NCBI GenBank assembly: GCA_003220685.1
Contig: QHTE01000006.1
Coordinates: forward strand, 72,845 to 136,844
DNA: 64,000 nt
Source: Candidatus Rokuibacteriota bacterium
GTDB lineage: Bacteria; Methylomirabilota; Methylomirabilia; Rokubacteriales; CSP1-6
Reading direction: 5' to 3'
Below are positions 23,807 through 32,901 of this stretch, piece by piece. A program made the position numbers and the translations under genes. A model generated the notes under the pieces. That model searched no databases. It was given only the letters and a program-made list of their open reading frames with translations, and was not told the origin of the DNA. Within the stretch, counting starts at the first letter, position 1. Every line of letters begins with the position of its first letter.

Positions 23807-24393
23807 CCGCCGTTCGCGCGTTCGTCGCCATCCTCCTCGAGGACGCGGTCCAGCGAGAGCTCGGTGAAACGATCGAGCGGCTGCGCCCCGTCGCGCGTGA
23901 CGTCGCCTGGATCGCCCCAGGGAATCTGCACCTCACGCTCAAGTTCCTCGGCTCGGTCCCCGAAGCCCGGATCGACTCGATCGCCGGCGCGCTGAGCGAG
24001 GCCAGCCTGGGAGCCCACCCCTTCACGGCGCGAATCCGCGGTCTCGGCGCCTTTCCATCGGCCGGCAGGCCCCGCGTCGCCTGGGCCGGTGTGACGGAGG
24101 GTGCATCGGAGATGATCGACCTGGCCCGTCGCATCGACGCGGCGCTCGCCGGGCTCGGCTTCCCGCGCGACGAGAGACCCTTTTCGCCCCACGTCACGCT
24201 CGGGCGCGTGCGCCGGCCGGGGCGCAATCCCGCGCTCACGGACGCGCTCGGGAGCGCGACCGCGCATGAATTCGGCCAGATGCGCGTTCTGAGCGTATCC
24301 CTGATGCGCAGCGAGCTCGGGCCCCGGGGGGCCCGCTACACCGCGCTGGCCACGGTGAGCCTCGGGCGCCCCGTCTCAGACTCCGGACATTGA
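23803..24393 (+). CDS. thpR: RNA 2',3'-cyclic phosphodiesterase / 2'-5' RNA ligase family, start codon unclear
   Basis: The frame encodes the two HxTx motifs that define the 2H phosphoesterase fold: HLTLKFLG (about residue 43) and HVTLGRV (about 130). It opens with VRAFVAILLEDAVQRELG, the typical ThpR start. No ATG, GTG or TTG occurs in frame before 24091, which lies after the first catalytic motif. The only start-like codon at the right place is ATA 23803-23805, overlapping the preceding stop TAG as ATAG. The protein would then have 196 residues, the family norm. The identity is clear, but the start is speculative and may hide a sequence error. Confidence 0.8.
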   Translation: MAAVRAFVAILLEDAVQRELGETIERLRPVARDVAWIAPGNLHLTLKFLGSVPEARIDSIAGALSEASLGAHPFTARIRGLGAFPSAGRPRVAWAGVTEGASEMIDLARRIDAALAGLGFPRDERPFSPHVTLGRVRRPGRNPALTDALGSATAHEFGQMRVLSVSLMRSELGPRGARYTALATVSLGRPVSDSGH

Positions 24394-24419
24394 CGGCCGC
24401 GAGAGGGGCCACCTAGAAT
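24390..24419 (+). promoter_or_regulatory. Sigma-70-type promoter for recA
   Basis: TTGACG (24390-24395), 18-base spacer, TAGAAT (24414-24419): five of six matches to consensus in each box. It overlaps the end of thpR and leaves a leader of roughly 55-60 nt to recA. I see no obvious LexA operator palindrome. Confidence 0.7.
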
Positions 24420-24482
24420 GGCCGAAAGCGATAACGAGCGAAACGTGCAGCGGGCGTGCGAGGATAACTGAAGGAGAGGCGC

Positions 24483-25502
24483 ATGGCTGAGGCCAAGAAC
24501 GAGCGACGGCAGGCCCTGGAGCTGGCAATCGCACAGATCGAGCGGCAGTTTGGCAAGGGCTCGGTCATGCGGCTCGGCGCCGGCGGCCCCCTCGAGGAGA
24601 TCGCCGTCATTCCGACCGGCGCACTGTCCCTCGACGTGGCGCTCGGCATAGGCGGCCTGCCGCGAGGCCGGGTCACCGAGATCTACGGCCCGGAGTCCTC
24701 GGGCAAGACCACGCTCGCGCTCCACGTCGTCGCCGAGGCGCAGCGCCTGGGCGGGATCGCCGCGTTCATCGACGCCGAGCATGCGCTCGACCCGATCTAC
24801 GCGCGAAAGCTCGGCCTCAACATCGACGAGCTCCTGATCTCGCAGCCCGACACCGGCGAGCAGGCGCTGGAGATCACCGAGACGCTCGTTCGCTCCAACG
24901 CCGTCGACGTCATCGTGATCGACTCGGTGGCGGCGCTGGTGCCGCGCGCCGAGCTCGACGGCGACATGGGCGACTCGCTGCCAGGCCTGCAGGCGCGTCT
25001 CATGTCGCAGGCGCTCCGCAAGCTCACGGCCGCCATCTCGCGCTCGGGCGCGATCGTGATCTTCATCAACCAGATCCGCGAAAAGATCGGGGTGATGTTC
25101 GGCAACCCCGAGACCACCACGGGCGGCCGCGCGCTGAAATTCTATGCCTCTATTCGCCTCGACATCCGGCGCCAGGACGCGATCAAGCAGGGCACCGAGT
25201 CGCTCGGCGTCAGGACCAAGGTCAAGGTGGTCAAGAACAAGCTCGCGCCGCCCTTCCGGGAGGCGGAGTTCGACGTCCTCTACGGTGAAGGCATCTCGAA
25301 GACGGGCAGCGTGCTGGACGCTGGCGTCGACCACGGCCTGATCGAGAAGTCCGGGACCTGGTACACCTTCAAGAGCGAGCGGATCGGACAGGGACGCGAG
25401 AACGCCAAGAAGTGGCTGCAGGACAACCCGGCCGTTCTCGCCGACCTCGAGTCCAAGCTCCGCGACACGCTCGGACTTCGCCAGGCGGTGCCGATCAAAT
25501 AG
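24483..25502 (+). CDS. recA: Recombinase RecA
   Basis: RecA forms filaments on single-stranded DNA for homologous recombination and the SOS response. The 339-residue protein has [14 protein letters not shown], Walker [10 protein letters not shown] (near 67-75), [10 protein letters not shown], Walker [13 protein letters not shown], the [12 protein letters not shown] loop L2 region and [26 protein letters not shown] at 24470-24478 is a strong ribosome site. The next genes are pilT and recX, so the usual recA-recX pair is split by pilT. Confidence 0.98.
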   Translation: MAEAKNERRQALELAIAQIERQFGKGSVMRLGAGGPLEEIAVIPTGALSLDVALGIGGLPRGRVTEIYGPESSGKTTLALHVVAEAQRLGGIAAFIDAEHALDPIYARKLGLNIDELLISQPDTGEQALEITETLVRSNAVDVIVIDSVAALVPRAELDGDMGDSLPGLQARLMSQALRKLTAAISRSGAIVIFINQIREKIGVMFGNPETTTGGRALKFYASIRLDIRRQDAIKQGTESLGVRTKVKVVKNKLAPPFREAEFDVLYGEGISKTGSVLDAGVDHGLIEKSGTWYTFKSERIGQGRENAKKWLQDNPAVLADLESKLRDTLGLRQAVPIK

Positions 25503-25511
25503 GAGTCGTTC

Positions 25512-26672
25512 ATGCCGATGGAATTCGACAAGCTCCTGGTCACCGGCGTCGAGCGCGGCGCTTCTGACCTGCACCTGAAGGCCAACGCTCCGGTCATCCT
25601 CCGCATCCACGGCCGGCTGGTGCCGCAGGGGGATCTCGGCGTGATCACCGCCGAGGACATGGACGCGATCGCCCACCGCTGTCTCACCGAGCGGATGTAT
25701 TCCCAGCTTATGGACGGGCGCGAGGTCGACTCGGCGTACGCCGTGCCGAACTTCGGCCGCTTCCGCGTCAACATGTTCCTGGCGCTCGGGTCGGTCCGCG
25801 CGGTACTGCGGTCGATTCCGTCGAAGAAGCCGAAGTTCGAGGAGCTCGGGCTGCCCGAGGTGCTCGAGCAGCTCTCCATGGAGCGCCGCGGGCTCCTGCT
25901 GGTCACGGGCATCACCGGCTCGGGTAAGTCCACGACGCTCGCGGCGATGGTCGACTACATCAATCGCACCCGAAACGACCACATCATCACGATCGAGGAC
26001 CCGATCGAGTTCACCCACGACGACATCGGCTGTGTGGTCAGCCAGCGCGAGATCGGCCACGACTCGTCGAGCTTCGCCACCGCGCTGCGCGCCGCGCTCC
26101 GCGAGGACCCGGACGTGATTCTCGTCGGCGAGATGCGCGACCCCGAGACGATGTCCGTCGCGCTGCACGCGGCGGAGACGGGCCATCTCGTGTTCTCGAC
26201 CCTCCACACCCTGAACGCCGGCGAGACGGTCAACCGGATCATCGGCACGTTCCCGCCCCACCAGGAGCAGCAGATCCGCGATCAGCTCGCCGCCGTCGTC
26301 GTCGGCATCGTCTCGCAGCGACTCATCCCGAAGATCGGCGGCGAAGGGCGGATCCCGGCCGTCGAGATCCTGGTCGGCACCGGCGCGATCAAGGACTGCA
26401 TCCGGGAGGCCAAGCGCACGCCCGAGATCCCGGCATTCATCGCCCAGGGCCAGTCGCAGTACGGCATGCAGACCTTCGACCAGTGCCTGCTGAAGCTCTA
26501 TCGCGACGGCATCGTCTCCTACGAGACCGCGCGCGAGGCGGCGACCAACGCCGACGACTTCGACCTCAAGGTGCGCGGCATCTTCTCGACCGGCGAGCAG
26601 TCGTTCGAGCAGCGCACGACCGAGCGCGCCCCCGTCTCGCCGGCCGGCAGCTCCTTCTTCAAGAGATCGTAA
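25512..26672 (+). CDS. pilT: Type IV pilus twitching motility ATPase PilT
   Basis: PilT powers pilus retraction. Of 386 residues, the N-terminal part has GASDLHLKANAPVILRIHG, and the core has Walker A GITGSGKSTT (near 134), the Asp box TIEDPIEF, Walker B EDPDVILVGEMRDPETM and the His box STLHTLNAGETVNRII. The C-terminal segment AIKDCIREAK corresponds to the AIRNLIRE motif needed for retraction. No other pilus genes are present in the window. It starts 9 nt after recA. Confidence 0.94.
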   Translation: MPMEFDKLLVTGVERGASDLHLKANAPVILRIHGRLVPQGDLGVITAEDMDAIAHRCLTERMYSQLMDGREVDSAYAVPNFGRFRVNMFLALGSVRAVLRSIPSKKPKFEELGLPEVLEQLSMERRGLLLVTGITGSGKSTTLAAMVDYINRTRNDHIITIEDPIEFTHDDIGCVVSQREIGHDSSSFATALRAALREDPDVILVGEMRDPETMSVALHAAETGHLVFSTLHTLNAGETVNRIIGTFPPHQEQQIRDQLAAVVVGIVSQRLIPKIGGEGRIPAVEILVGTGAIKDCIREAKRTPEIPAFIAQGQSQYGMQTFDQCLLKLYRDGIVSYETAREAATNADDFDLKVRGIFSTGEQSFEQRTTERAPVSPAGSSFFKRS

Positions 26673-26722
26673 CGAGCCCGCGCGGTCCGCGCCGAGCCCT
26701 CGACGCGCGGACCGCGCGGCTC

Positions 26723-27166
26723 GTGGCCGCCGACCTCCTGTCCCGGCGCGCCTGGACCGCGCGCGCTCTCGCCGCGCGGCTGCGGCGGCGCGGCGCGCCC
26801 GCGGCCGTCGCCGACGACGTGGTCGCCGACCTCACCGCCCGCGGCTATCTCGACGACGAGGCCTTCGCCCGCCACTGGGTCGCCGCCCGCGCCGCGCGCG
26901 GCTACGGACCGACGCGCCTGCGCGCGGAGCTCCGGGCGCGCGGCGTCGCGGCCCCGCTGGTCGAGGCGGCGCTGGCCTCCGTGAACGACGACAGCGAGCT
27001 CGAGCGCGCCCGCGCAGTCGCCCGCCGGCGGCTGCCGGCCCTGCAGCGGCGCGACCGCGCGCGGGCCGCCGCGCGCCTGCGAGACCACCTCCTGCGCCGC
27101 GGCTTCGCCGCGCCGCTGGTGGCGCGCGTCGTCCGCGAGTGCGTGGGCCTCCCGGTCGAGGACTGA
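26723..27166 (+). CDS. recX: Regulatory protein RecX
   Basis: RecX binds RecA filaments and limits their activity. The 147-residue product begins VAADLLSRRAWTARALAARL and shows the three-helix repeats of the family: DVVADLTARGYLDDEAFARHW, GPTRLRAELRARGVAAPLVE, and a final AARLRDHLLRRGFAAPLVARVV. It is very rich in Arg and Ala. GTG 26723 is the first usable start after the pilT stop; an upstream extension overlapping pilT reads as non-conserved sequence. Confidence 0.85.
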   Translation: MAADLLSRRAWTARALAARLRRRGAPAAVADDVVADLTARGYLDDEAFARHWVAARAARGYGPTRLRAELRARGVAAPLVEAALASVNDDSELERARAVARRRLPALQRRDRARAAARLRDHLLRRGFAAPLVARVVRECVGLPVED

Positions 27167-27192
27167 GTCGCGGTGTTACAATTGGCCTTCCG

Positions 27193-29877
27193 ATGACCGG
27201 CGCCGAGCTCCGCGAAAAATTCCTGCAGTACTTCGAGCGCAACGGCCACACCCGCGTGCGCTCCTCGTCGCTCGTGCCCGGCGACGATCCGACGCTCCTC
27301 TTCACCAACGCGGGCATGGTCCAGTTCAAGTCGGTCTTCCTCGGCGAGGAGCGGCGCGCCTACGTGCGCGCGACGACCAGCCAGAAGTGCGTGCGCGCGG
27401 GCGGCAAGCACAACGACCTCGAGAACGTCGGCCGCACGGCCCGCCACCACACCTTCTTCGAGATGCTCGGCAACTTCTCGTTCGGCGACTACTTCAAGGC
27501 CGAGGCGATCGCCTTCGCGTGGGAGTTCCTCACGCGCGACCTGGCGCTCGACGAGAAGCGCCTCATCGCCACGGTGTACACGGACGACGACGACGCCTTC
27601 GCGCTGTGGAAGCGCGTGTCCGGATTCGGCGACGACCGCGTCCTGCGCCTGGGCGAGGAGGACAACTTCTGGGCGATGGGCGATACCGGGCCGTGCGGGC
27701 CGTGCTCCGAGGTGCACTTCCACCAGGGCGACCACCTCGCCTGTCCCGAGGAGGCCGCCGGCCGCAAATGTCTCGGCCCCGCGTGCGAGTGCGACCGCTG
27801 GCTCGAGGTGTGGAACCTCGTCTTCATGCAGTTCAACCGCGACGCGAGCGGCACGATGACGCCCTTGCCCCGGCCCTCGATCGACACCGGGATGGGGCTC
27901 GAGCGCATCGCGGCCGTCGTGCAGGGCAAGGAGTCGAACTACGACACCGATCTCTTCGCGCCGCTAATCGCCGAGGTCGCGGCGCTCGCCCGGCGCCGGT
28001 ACGGCGCCGCCGAGGCCGACGACGTGTCGATGCGGGTCATCGCCGATCACGCGCGCACGTCCGCGTTCCTGATCGCCGACGGCGTGACGCCCTCGAACGA
28101 GTGGCGGGGCTATGTGCTGCGTAGGATCATGCGGCGCGCCATGCGCCACGGCCGGATGCTCGGGCTCACGGAGCCGTTTCTGTGGAAGACCGTCGACTGG
28201 GTCGTGAAGCTGATGGGCGAGGCGTATCCGGAGATCGCCGCCGACCGGACGCGGATCCAGGAGGCGATCCGCGGCGAGGAAGAGCGCTTCGCCGAGACGC
28301 TCGACACCGGCATGCTCAAGATCAAGGAGTATCTCGCCGAGCGCGCGAGCGACACGCGCCGCGTGGTGGACGGCCGCTTCCTGTTCACCATTTACGACAC
28401 CTACGGCTTCCCGATGGATCTGGCCGAGGAAGTTTTCCAGGACGCCGGCTGGCGGGTGACGGAGGCCACGCGCGCGACCGCGGACGCCGAGATGGAGGCC
28501 CAGCGGGCGCGGGCGCGTGCAGGCGCGGCCTTCGGCGTCGGAGACGACGCCGCGGCGTCGGCGATCTATCAGCGGCTCGGCAGCGAGATCCCGTCGACCG
28601 AGTTCGTCGGGTACGACTCGCTCGCGTCGCCGGCGCGCATCCTGGCGATCGTCGACGCCGGCTCAGGCGGCCCGCGGCGGCTCACCGAGGCGGCCCAGGG
28701 CGCCGAGGTCGAGATGATCCTCGACCGCACGCCGGCCTATGCGGAATCGGGCGGCCAGGTGGGCGACACCGGCACGCTCGTGGGTCGGAGCGGCCGCGGC
28801 GAGATCGTGGACACGTACTACCGCGGCTCCAGGCTGATCGTGCATCGGATCAAGGTCGTGAGCGGCGGCTTCCACGAGAACGAGGACGTCGCGGTCACCA
28901 TCGAGACGCCGCGCCGCCTGGGCCTCAGACGGCACCACACCGGCACGCACCTGCTCCACGCGGGGCTCCGGCGCGTGCTCGGCACGCACGTGACGCAGGC
29001 GGGCTCGCTCGTGGCGCCGGATCATCTGCGCTTCGATTTCTCGCACGGCGCCTCGCTCAAGGACCGTGAGATCGAGCAGATCGAAGAGCTGGTGAACGAG
29101 CAGATCCAGGCCAACGTCCCCGTCACTCAGTCCGAGATGGATCTCGACGAGGCGCTCCGGATGGGCGCGATGGCGTTGTTCGGCGAGAAGTACGGCAACC
29201 GCGTGCGCGTCATCAAGATCGGCGATTTCTCGACTGAGCTGTGCGGCGGCACCCACCTCGACCGCACCGGCGAGATCGGCCTGCTGAAGGTCGCCGGCGA
29301 GGGCGCCGTCGCGTCCGGCGTGCGCCGCGTCGAGGCCGTCGCCGGGCCCGCGGCGATCGAGAGCGTGGCGCGCAAGGAAGCGGCGCTCCGTGAGGCGGCC
29401 GAGCTCCTGAAGATCGGCCCCTTGGAGGTGCCGAAGCGACTCCAGAAGCTCCTGGAGGAGCAGCGCGCGCTCGAGAAGCAGCTGGCGGAGCTCGAGAGCC
29501 GGCTCGCCCGCTCGCGGGCCGAGGATCTCGTCAAGGCGGCGCGCCAGGTCAACGGCGTCGCCGTGATCGCCGGCCGGATCGACGGCCTGGACGCCGACGG
29601 CCTGCGCGCGGTCGCGGACACCCTGCGAAACCGCCTGGGTTCCGGAATCGTCTGCGTGGGGAGCGTCGTCGACGGCAAGGTGAACCTGATCGCCGCGGTC
29701 ACGAAGGATCTCACCTCGCGATTCCAGGCGGGCAAGCTCATCCAGGAAGTGGCGAAGGCCGTCGGCGGCGGCGGCGGCGGCCGGCCTGACCTCGCCCAGG
29801 CCGGCGGGAAGGATCCGGCCAAGCTCGACGCGGCTTTGGAGCTGGTCTACGCGTTCGTGGCTCGCGCCGGGGGCTGA
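27193..29877 (+). CDS. alaS: Alanyl-tRNA synthetase
   Basis: The enzyme charges tRNA-Ala and edits mischarged Ser/Gly. The 894-residue protein has the class II core (PGDDPTLLFTNAGMVQFK, TTSQKCVRAGGKHNDLENVG, HHTFFEMLGNFSFGDYFK), the tRNA-binding region, the editing domain zinc motifs (HHTGTHLLHAGLR and CGGTHLDRTGEIG) and a C-terminal DHHA1 domain ending with a glycine-rich GGGGGGRPDLAQAGG. The start MTGAELREKFLQYFERNGH matches the family, although the frame extends upstream into recX. A TACAAT hexamer (27177-27182) lies 10 nt before the ATG, so alaS may have its own promoter. Confidence 0.97.
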   Translation: MTGAELREKFLQYFERNGHTRVRSSSLVPGDDPTLLFTNAGMVQFKSVFLGEERRAYVRATTSQKCVRAGGKHNDLENVGRTARHHTFFEMLGNFSFGDYFKAEAIAFAWEFLTRDLALDEKRLIATVYTDDDDAFALWKRVSGFGDDRVLRLGEEDNFWAMGDTGPCGPCSEVHFHQGDHLACPEEAAGRKCLGPACECDRWLEVWNLVFMQFNRDASGTMTPLPRPSIDTGMGLERIAAVVQGKESNYDTDLFAPLIAEVAALARRRYGAAEADDVSMRVIADHARTSAFLIADGVTPSNEWRGYVLRRIMRRAMRHGRMLGLTEPFLWKTVDWVVKLMGEAYPEIAADRTRIQEAIRGEEERFAETLDTGMLKIKEYLAERASDTRRVVDGRFLFTIYDTYGFPMDLAEEVFQDAGWRVTEATRATADAEMEAQRARARAGAAFGVGDDAAASAIYQRLGSEIPSTEFVGYDSLASPARILAIVDAGSGGPRRLTEAAQGAEVEMILDRTPAYAESGGQVGDTGTLVGRSGRGEIVDTYYRGSRLIVHRIKVVSGGFHENEDVAVTIETPRRLGLRRHHTGTHLLHAGLRRVLGTHVTQAGSLVAPDHLRFDFSHGASLKDREIEQIEELVNEQIQANVPVTQSEMDLDEALRMGAMALFGEKYGNRVRVIKIGDFSTELCGGTHLDRTGEIGLLKVAGEGAVASGVRRVEAVAGPAAIESVARKEAALREAAELLKIGPLEVPKRLQKLLEEQRALEKQLAELESRLARSRAEDLVKAARQVNGVAVIAGRIDGLDADGLRAVADTLRNRLGSGIVCVGSVVDGKVNLIAAVTKDLTSRFQAGKLIQEVAKAVGGGGGGRPDLAQAGGKDPAKLDAALELVYAFVARAGG

Positions 29878-29899
29878 GGGCCGGGACGCGTCCCTGGGT

Positions 29900-29905
29900 T
29901 AGAAT
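29900..29905 (+). promoter_or_regulatory. Candidate -10 element (TAGAAT) for the response regulator gene
   Basis: TAGAAT is five of six to the -10 consensus and ends 8 nt before the ATG at 29914, consistent with a leaderless or nearly leaderless transcript. No -35 is obvious. The same hexamer occurs in the recA promoter. Confidence 0.45.
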
Positions 29906-29913
29906 GTTGGTTG

Positions 29914-30591
29914 ATGACCCTTGGGCGGATCCTGGTCGTTGACGACGAGGCCCCCGTGCGCGAGGTCTTGACGGAGTACTTCGCCACCGAGGGTTACGCC
30001 GTCGAGGCGGCAGGGAGCGGGGTCGAGGCGCTGACGGCCATTCGGGGCGGTCGAGCTGACCTCGTCCTGCTCGACGTCCGCATGCCCGGGCTCGACGGAG
30101 TCCAGGTCCTCCGGCGCATCCGCGAGCTCGACCAGCACGTCGCGGTCATCATGGTCACCGCCAACGAAGACGTCCGCCTCGCCAAGGAGACGCTCAAGCT
30201 GGGCGCCTTCGACTACGTCGCCAAGCCCTTCGACTTCGACTATCTCGACCGGGCCGTCGCAGCGGGCCTCGCGCGGGCGGGGGAAAAAGCTCCCGGAGGC
30301 CACGCGACGGAGGACGACCCGTGGAAGACGCTGGCGCGCGCCGCGTTCAGCGCCGCGCGCGCCATGCAGCCGTCCGCACGCACCTCGACCGGCGAGCGGC
30401 TCGAGACGGCCGCGCTCGCCGCGGCCCGCAACGCCGCCGCGGGCCGGGACGCGGCGGCCGACGAGTTCCTCGCTGAGATGCAGCTGCTCCTCGACATCGC
30501 CGCCGAGTTCGGTGATCTCCCGGCCGCGGACCGGGCGCTCGTGGAGTCAGCGCTTGAAGCGGCGCGCCGGTCACTCGCTCTCGCCGGCTGA
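29914..30591 (+). CDS. Response regulator with receiver domain and an unknown C-terminal helical domain
   Basis: Residues 1-120 form a receiver domain: acidic pocket DDE near 10-12, phosphoacceptor D54 in LVLLDVRMPG, and K near 104 in YVAKPFDFDYL. The rest (about 125-225) is a helical, Ala-rich segment with no recognisable DNA-binding motif. The following histidine kinase gene overlaps its 3' end, so they form a two-component pair. The C-terminal helices may bind that kinase or another partner. A TTG at 29911 could also serve as start. Confidence 0.82.
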   Translation: MTLGRILVVDDEAPVREVLTEYFATEGYAVEAAGSGVEALTAIRGGRADLVLLDVRMPGLDGVQVLRRIRELDQHVAVIMVTANEDVRLAKETLKLGAFDYVAKPFDFDYLDRAVAAGLARAGEKAPGGHATEDDPWKTLARAAFSAARAMQPSARTSTGERLETAALAAARNAAAGRDAAADEFLAEMQLLLDIAAEFGDLPAADRALVESALEAARRSLALAG

Positions 30592-31861
30592 CCGGCGCCG
30601 CCGGGCGCATCGCGGCCCGGACGTCGAGCCGCACCTCAAGATTCTCCACACCGTCGCGGAGGCGGTCAGCCGGACGCTCGACGTCGAGGACGTCCTGCGC
30701 ACCGCGGTCGACGCGCTCACCCGCGTCACCGGCCACGAGATCTCGAGCCTCCACCTGCTGTCCAAGGACGGCAAGACCCTCGAGCTGCGCGGCGAGCGCG
30801 GGATGTCGGCGCGCCTGCGCGAGGTGAACCAGACCTTGCCCGTCGGCGCCGGGCTCATCGGGCGCGTCGCGCTCACCGGCAAGACCGTCCGGCTCGACCG
30901 GAACTACGAGGACCCGAACGTCCTGCCGAGCGCCAAGGCCGCGGTCCGCCGCGAGCAGATCCTCGGGTTCGTGTGCGTGGCGATCCACAGCCGCGGCCAG
31001 ATCCTGGGCACACTGTCGCTGGGCCGGAAGACCGTCGAGCCCTTCGACAAGCCCGAGCTGGCGCTCCTGCAGGCGGCCGCGGACCAGATCGGGCTCGCCC
31101 TCGACAACGCGCGCCTCTACTCCGAATCGCTCCGCCAGCTCGACGAGCTCAAGCGCGCCCACGCGCAGCTGATCCACGCCGAGAAGATGAAGGCGGTCGG
31201 CGAGCTGGCCTCGGGCGTGGCGCACGAGATCAACAATCCGCTCACGACGATCCTCGGCCAGTCGCACCTGCTGCTCACTCATCCCGAGACGACCTCGCAC
31301 GTGCGCGACCGCCTGGGCATCGTCGCCGAGGAGGCCGGGCGCGCCGCGCGCATCGTGCAGAACCTCCTGCTGTTCGCCCGGCACTACACGCCCGAGCGGC
31401 GGCCGTGCTCGATCGCCGACCAGACCCGCCGCGTCCTCGAGCTGAAGGGCTATCAGCTCCAGCAGGACAACGTCCGCGTCGTCACCGACTTCGCCGCGTG
31501 CCCCTTCGTGTGGGCCGACGAGAACCAGCTGCAGGTGGTGCTGCTCAACCTCGTCCAGAACGCCCACCAGGCGATGGCCAAGCACCCGGCGCCCCGCGTG
31601 CTGACCGTGCGCGTATGGCTGGCCGACCGCCGTGCTTGCGTGGAGGTGCGCGACACGGGCCCGGGGATCGCGCCCGACGCGCTGCCGCGGATCTTCGATC
31701 CCTTCTTCACGACGAAGCCGCCCGGCGAGGGCAGCGGTCTCGGCCTGTCCGTCTCCTACGGGATCGTCACCGAGCTCGGAGGCGTGCTCCGGGCCGCGAA
31801 TTGCGCCGACGGCGGCGCATCCTTCGTCGTCGAGCTGCCGCTCGGGGAGCCCGCCATCTGA
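30554..31861 (+). CDS. GAF-domain sensor histidine kinase
   Basis: The protein has a GAF sensor domain (about 25-180; VGAGLIGRVALTGKTVRLD, LGTLSLGRKTVEPFDKPEL), then a HisKA phosphoacceptor in GELASGVAHEINNPLTTILG and an HATPase core with N-box NLVQNAHQAM, DTGPGIAPDALPRIFDPFFT and GEGSGLGLSV. There is no membrane segment, so it senses a cytosolic signal. The start is uncertain: TTG 30554 (435 residues) or GTG 30512. Either overlaps the response regulator gene, its likely partner. The stop overlaps the next start as CTGA. Confidence 0.88.
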   Translation: MKRRAGHSLSPADRRRRAHRGPDVEPHLKILHTVAEAVSRTLDVEDVLRTAVDALTRVTGHEISSLHLLSKDGKTLELRGERGMSARLREVNQTLPVGAGLIGRVALTGKTVRLDRNYEDPNVLPSAKAAVRREQILGFVCVAIHSRGQILGTLSLGRKTVEPFDKPELALLQAAADQIGLALDNARLYSESLRQLDELKRAHAQLIHAEKMKAVGELASGVAHEINNPLTTILGQSHLLLTHPETTSHVRDRLGIVAEEAGRAARIVQNLLLFARHYTPERRPCSIADQTRRVLELKGYQLQQDNVRVVTDFAACPFVWADENQLQVVLLNLVQNAHQAMAKHPAPRVLTVRVWLADRRACVEVRDTGPGIAPDALPRIFDPFFTTKPPGEGSGLGLSVSYGIVTELGGVLRAANCADGGASFVVELPLGEPAI

Positions 31862-32895
31862 CGACCCGGTCGATCGCCGCGCTCCTGCCGCTCCTGCTCG
31901 CGGCGGGCTGCGCCGGGGTGGGGGGGCCGGTGGCGGGCGCTCCCGCCCATCACCGCGAGAACGGGTTCGCCAACGTGAATCCGGCCTACGAGCCCGCGAG
32001 CGGCTGGACGCGTTTCACCTTCTTCGTCTCGCGGATGTGGTCCGCCACGTTCTCGCCGCGCCGCGCCAACTTCCCGGTGATCGCCAGCGATCTTCCGGCC
32101 ATCCGGGACAATCGCGGCGCCGCGACCGTGACCTGGGTGGGCCACGCCACCTTGCTGATCCAGCTCGACGGCGTCAACATCCTGACCGACCCCAACTGGT
32201 CGCCGCGCGCGAGCCCAGTGTCGTTTGCCGGACCCAGACGCGTGGCGCCGCCCGGCCTGACGTTCGAGGACCTGCCGCCGATCCACGTCGTCCTGATCTC
32301 GCACGATCACTACGACCACCTGGACGTCGCGACGGTCAAGCGCCTCGCGGCTGAGCATCGTCCGAAGTTCCTGGTACCCCTCGGGCTCAAGCGATGGTTC
32401 GCGAACATCGGAATCACCGACGTCGGCGAGCTCGACTGGTGGGGTCACCGCGTCGAGCGACAGATGACCTTCACCTGCGTGCCGGCGCAGCACTTCTCCG
32501 GACGGACGCCCTGGGATCGTAACCGCCGTCTCTGGAGCGGCTGGGTCGTCGCCGGGAAGGTCAAGCGCCTCTACTTCGCCGGCGACACGGCCTACTTCGG
32601 CGGGTTCAAGGAGATCGGGGCGCGGCTCGGCCCGTTCGATCTGGCCGCGCTGCCGATCGGCGCTTACACGCCGGAGGTGATCATGCGAGCCAGCCACACG
32701 ACGCCCGAGGAGGCGCTCCAGGCGTTCGCCGACGTGCGCGGACAGCGCTTCGTCCCGATCCACTGGGGCACGTTCGATCTCGCCGAGGAGCCGCTCGAGG
32801 AACCGCCCAAGCGCCTGGTCGCCGAGGCCCGCCGCCTGAACCTCGACCTCGACCGCATCTGGGTTCTCCAGCACGGGCAGACCCGCGCCTGGTGA
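31858..32895 (+). CDS. Metallo-beta-lactamase-fold lipoprotein (UlaG/NAPE-PLD-like), CTG start
   Basis: The protein is an envelope MBL-fold hydrolase of unknown substrate. Metal motifs are VGHATLLIQLDG, ISHDHYDHLD, PAQHFSGR, YFAGDTAYF and IHWGTFDL. The reading frame from CTG 31858 gives a textbook lipoprotein signal (TTRSIAALLPLLLAAGC). No ATG, GTG or TTG lies close upstream in frame outside the kinase gene, and the next GTG lies beyond the lipobox cysteine. A GGGGAG ribosome site (31844-31849) is 8 nt upstream of the CTG, which overlaps the kinase stop as CTGA. The family includes N-acyl-phosphatidylethanolamine phospholipase D and lactonases; the true role is unknown. Confidence 0.82.
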   Translation: MTTRSIAALLPLLLAAGCAGVGGPVAGAPAHHRENGFANVNPAYEPASGWTRFTFFVSRMWSATFSPRRANFPVIASDLPAIRDNRGAATVTWVGHATLLIQLDGVNILTDPNWSPRASPVSFAGPRRVAPPGLTFEDLPPIHVVLISHDHYDHLDVATVKRLAAEHRPKFLVPLGLKRWFANIGITDVGELDWWGHRVERQMTFTCVPAQHFSGRTPWDRNRRLWSGWVVAGKVKRLYFAGDTAYFGGFKEIGARLGPFDLAALPIGAYTPEVIMRASHTTPEEALQAFADVRGQRFVPIHWGTFDLAEEPLEEPPKRLVAEARRLNLDLDRIWVLQHGQTRAW

Positions 32896-32901
32896 GGGAC
32901 C

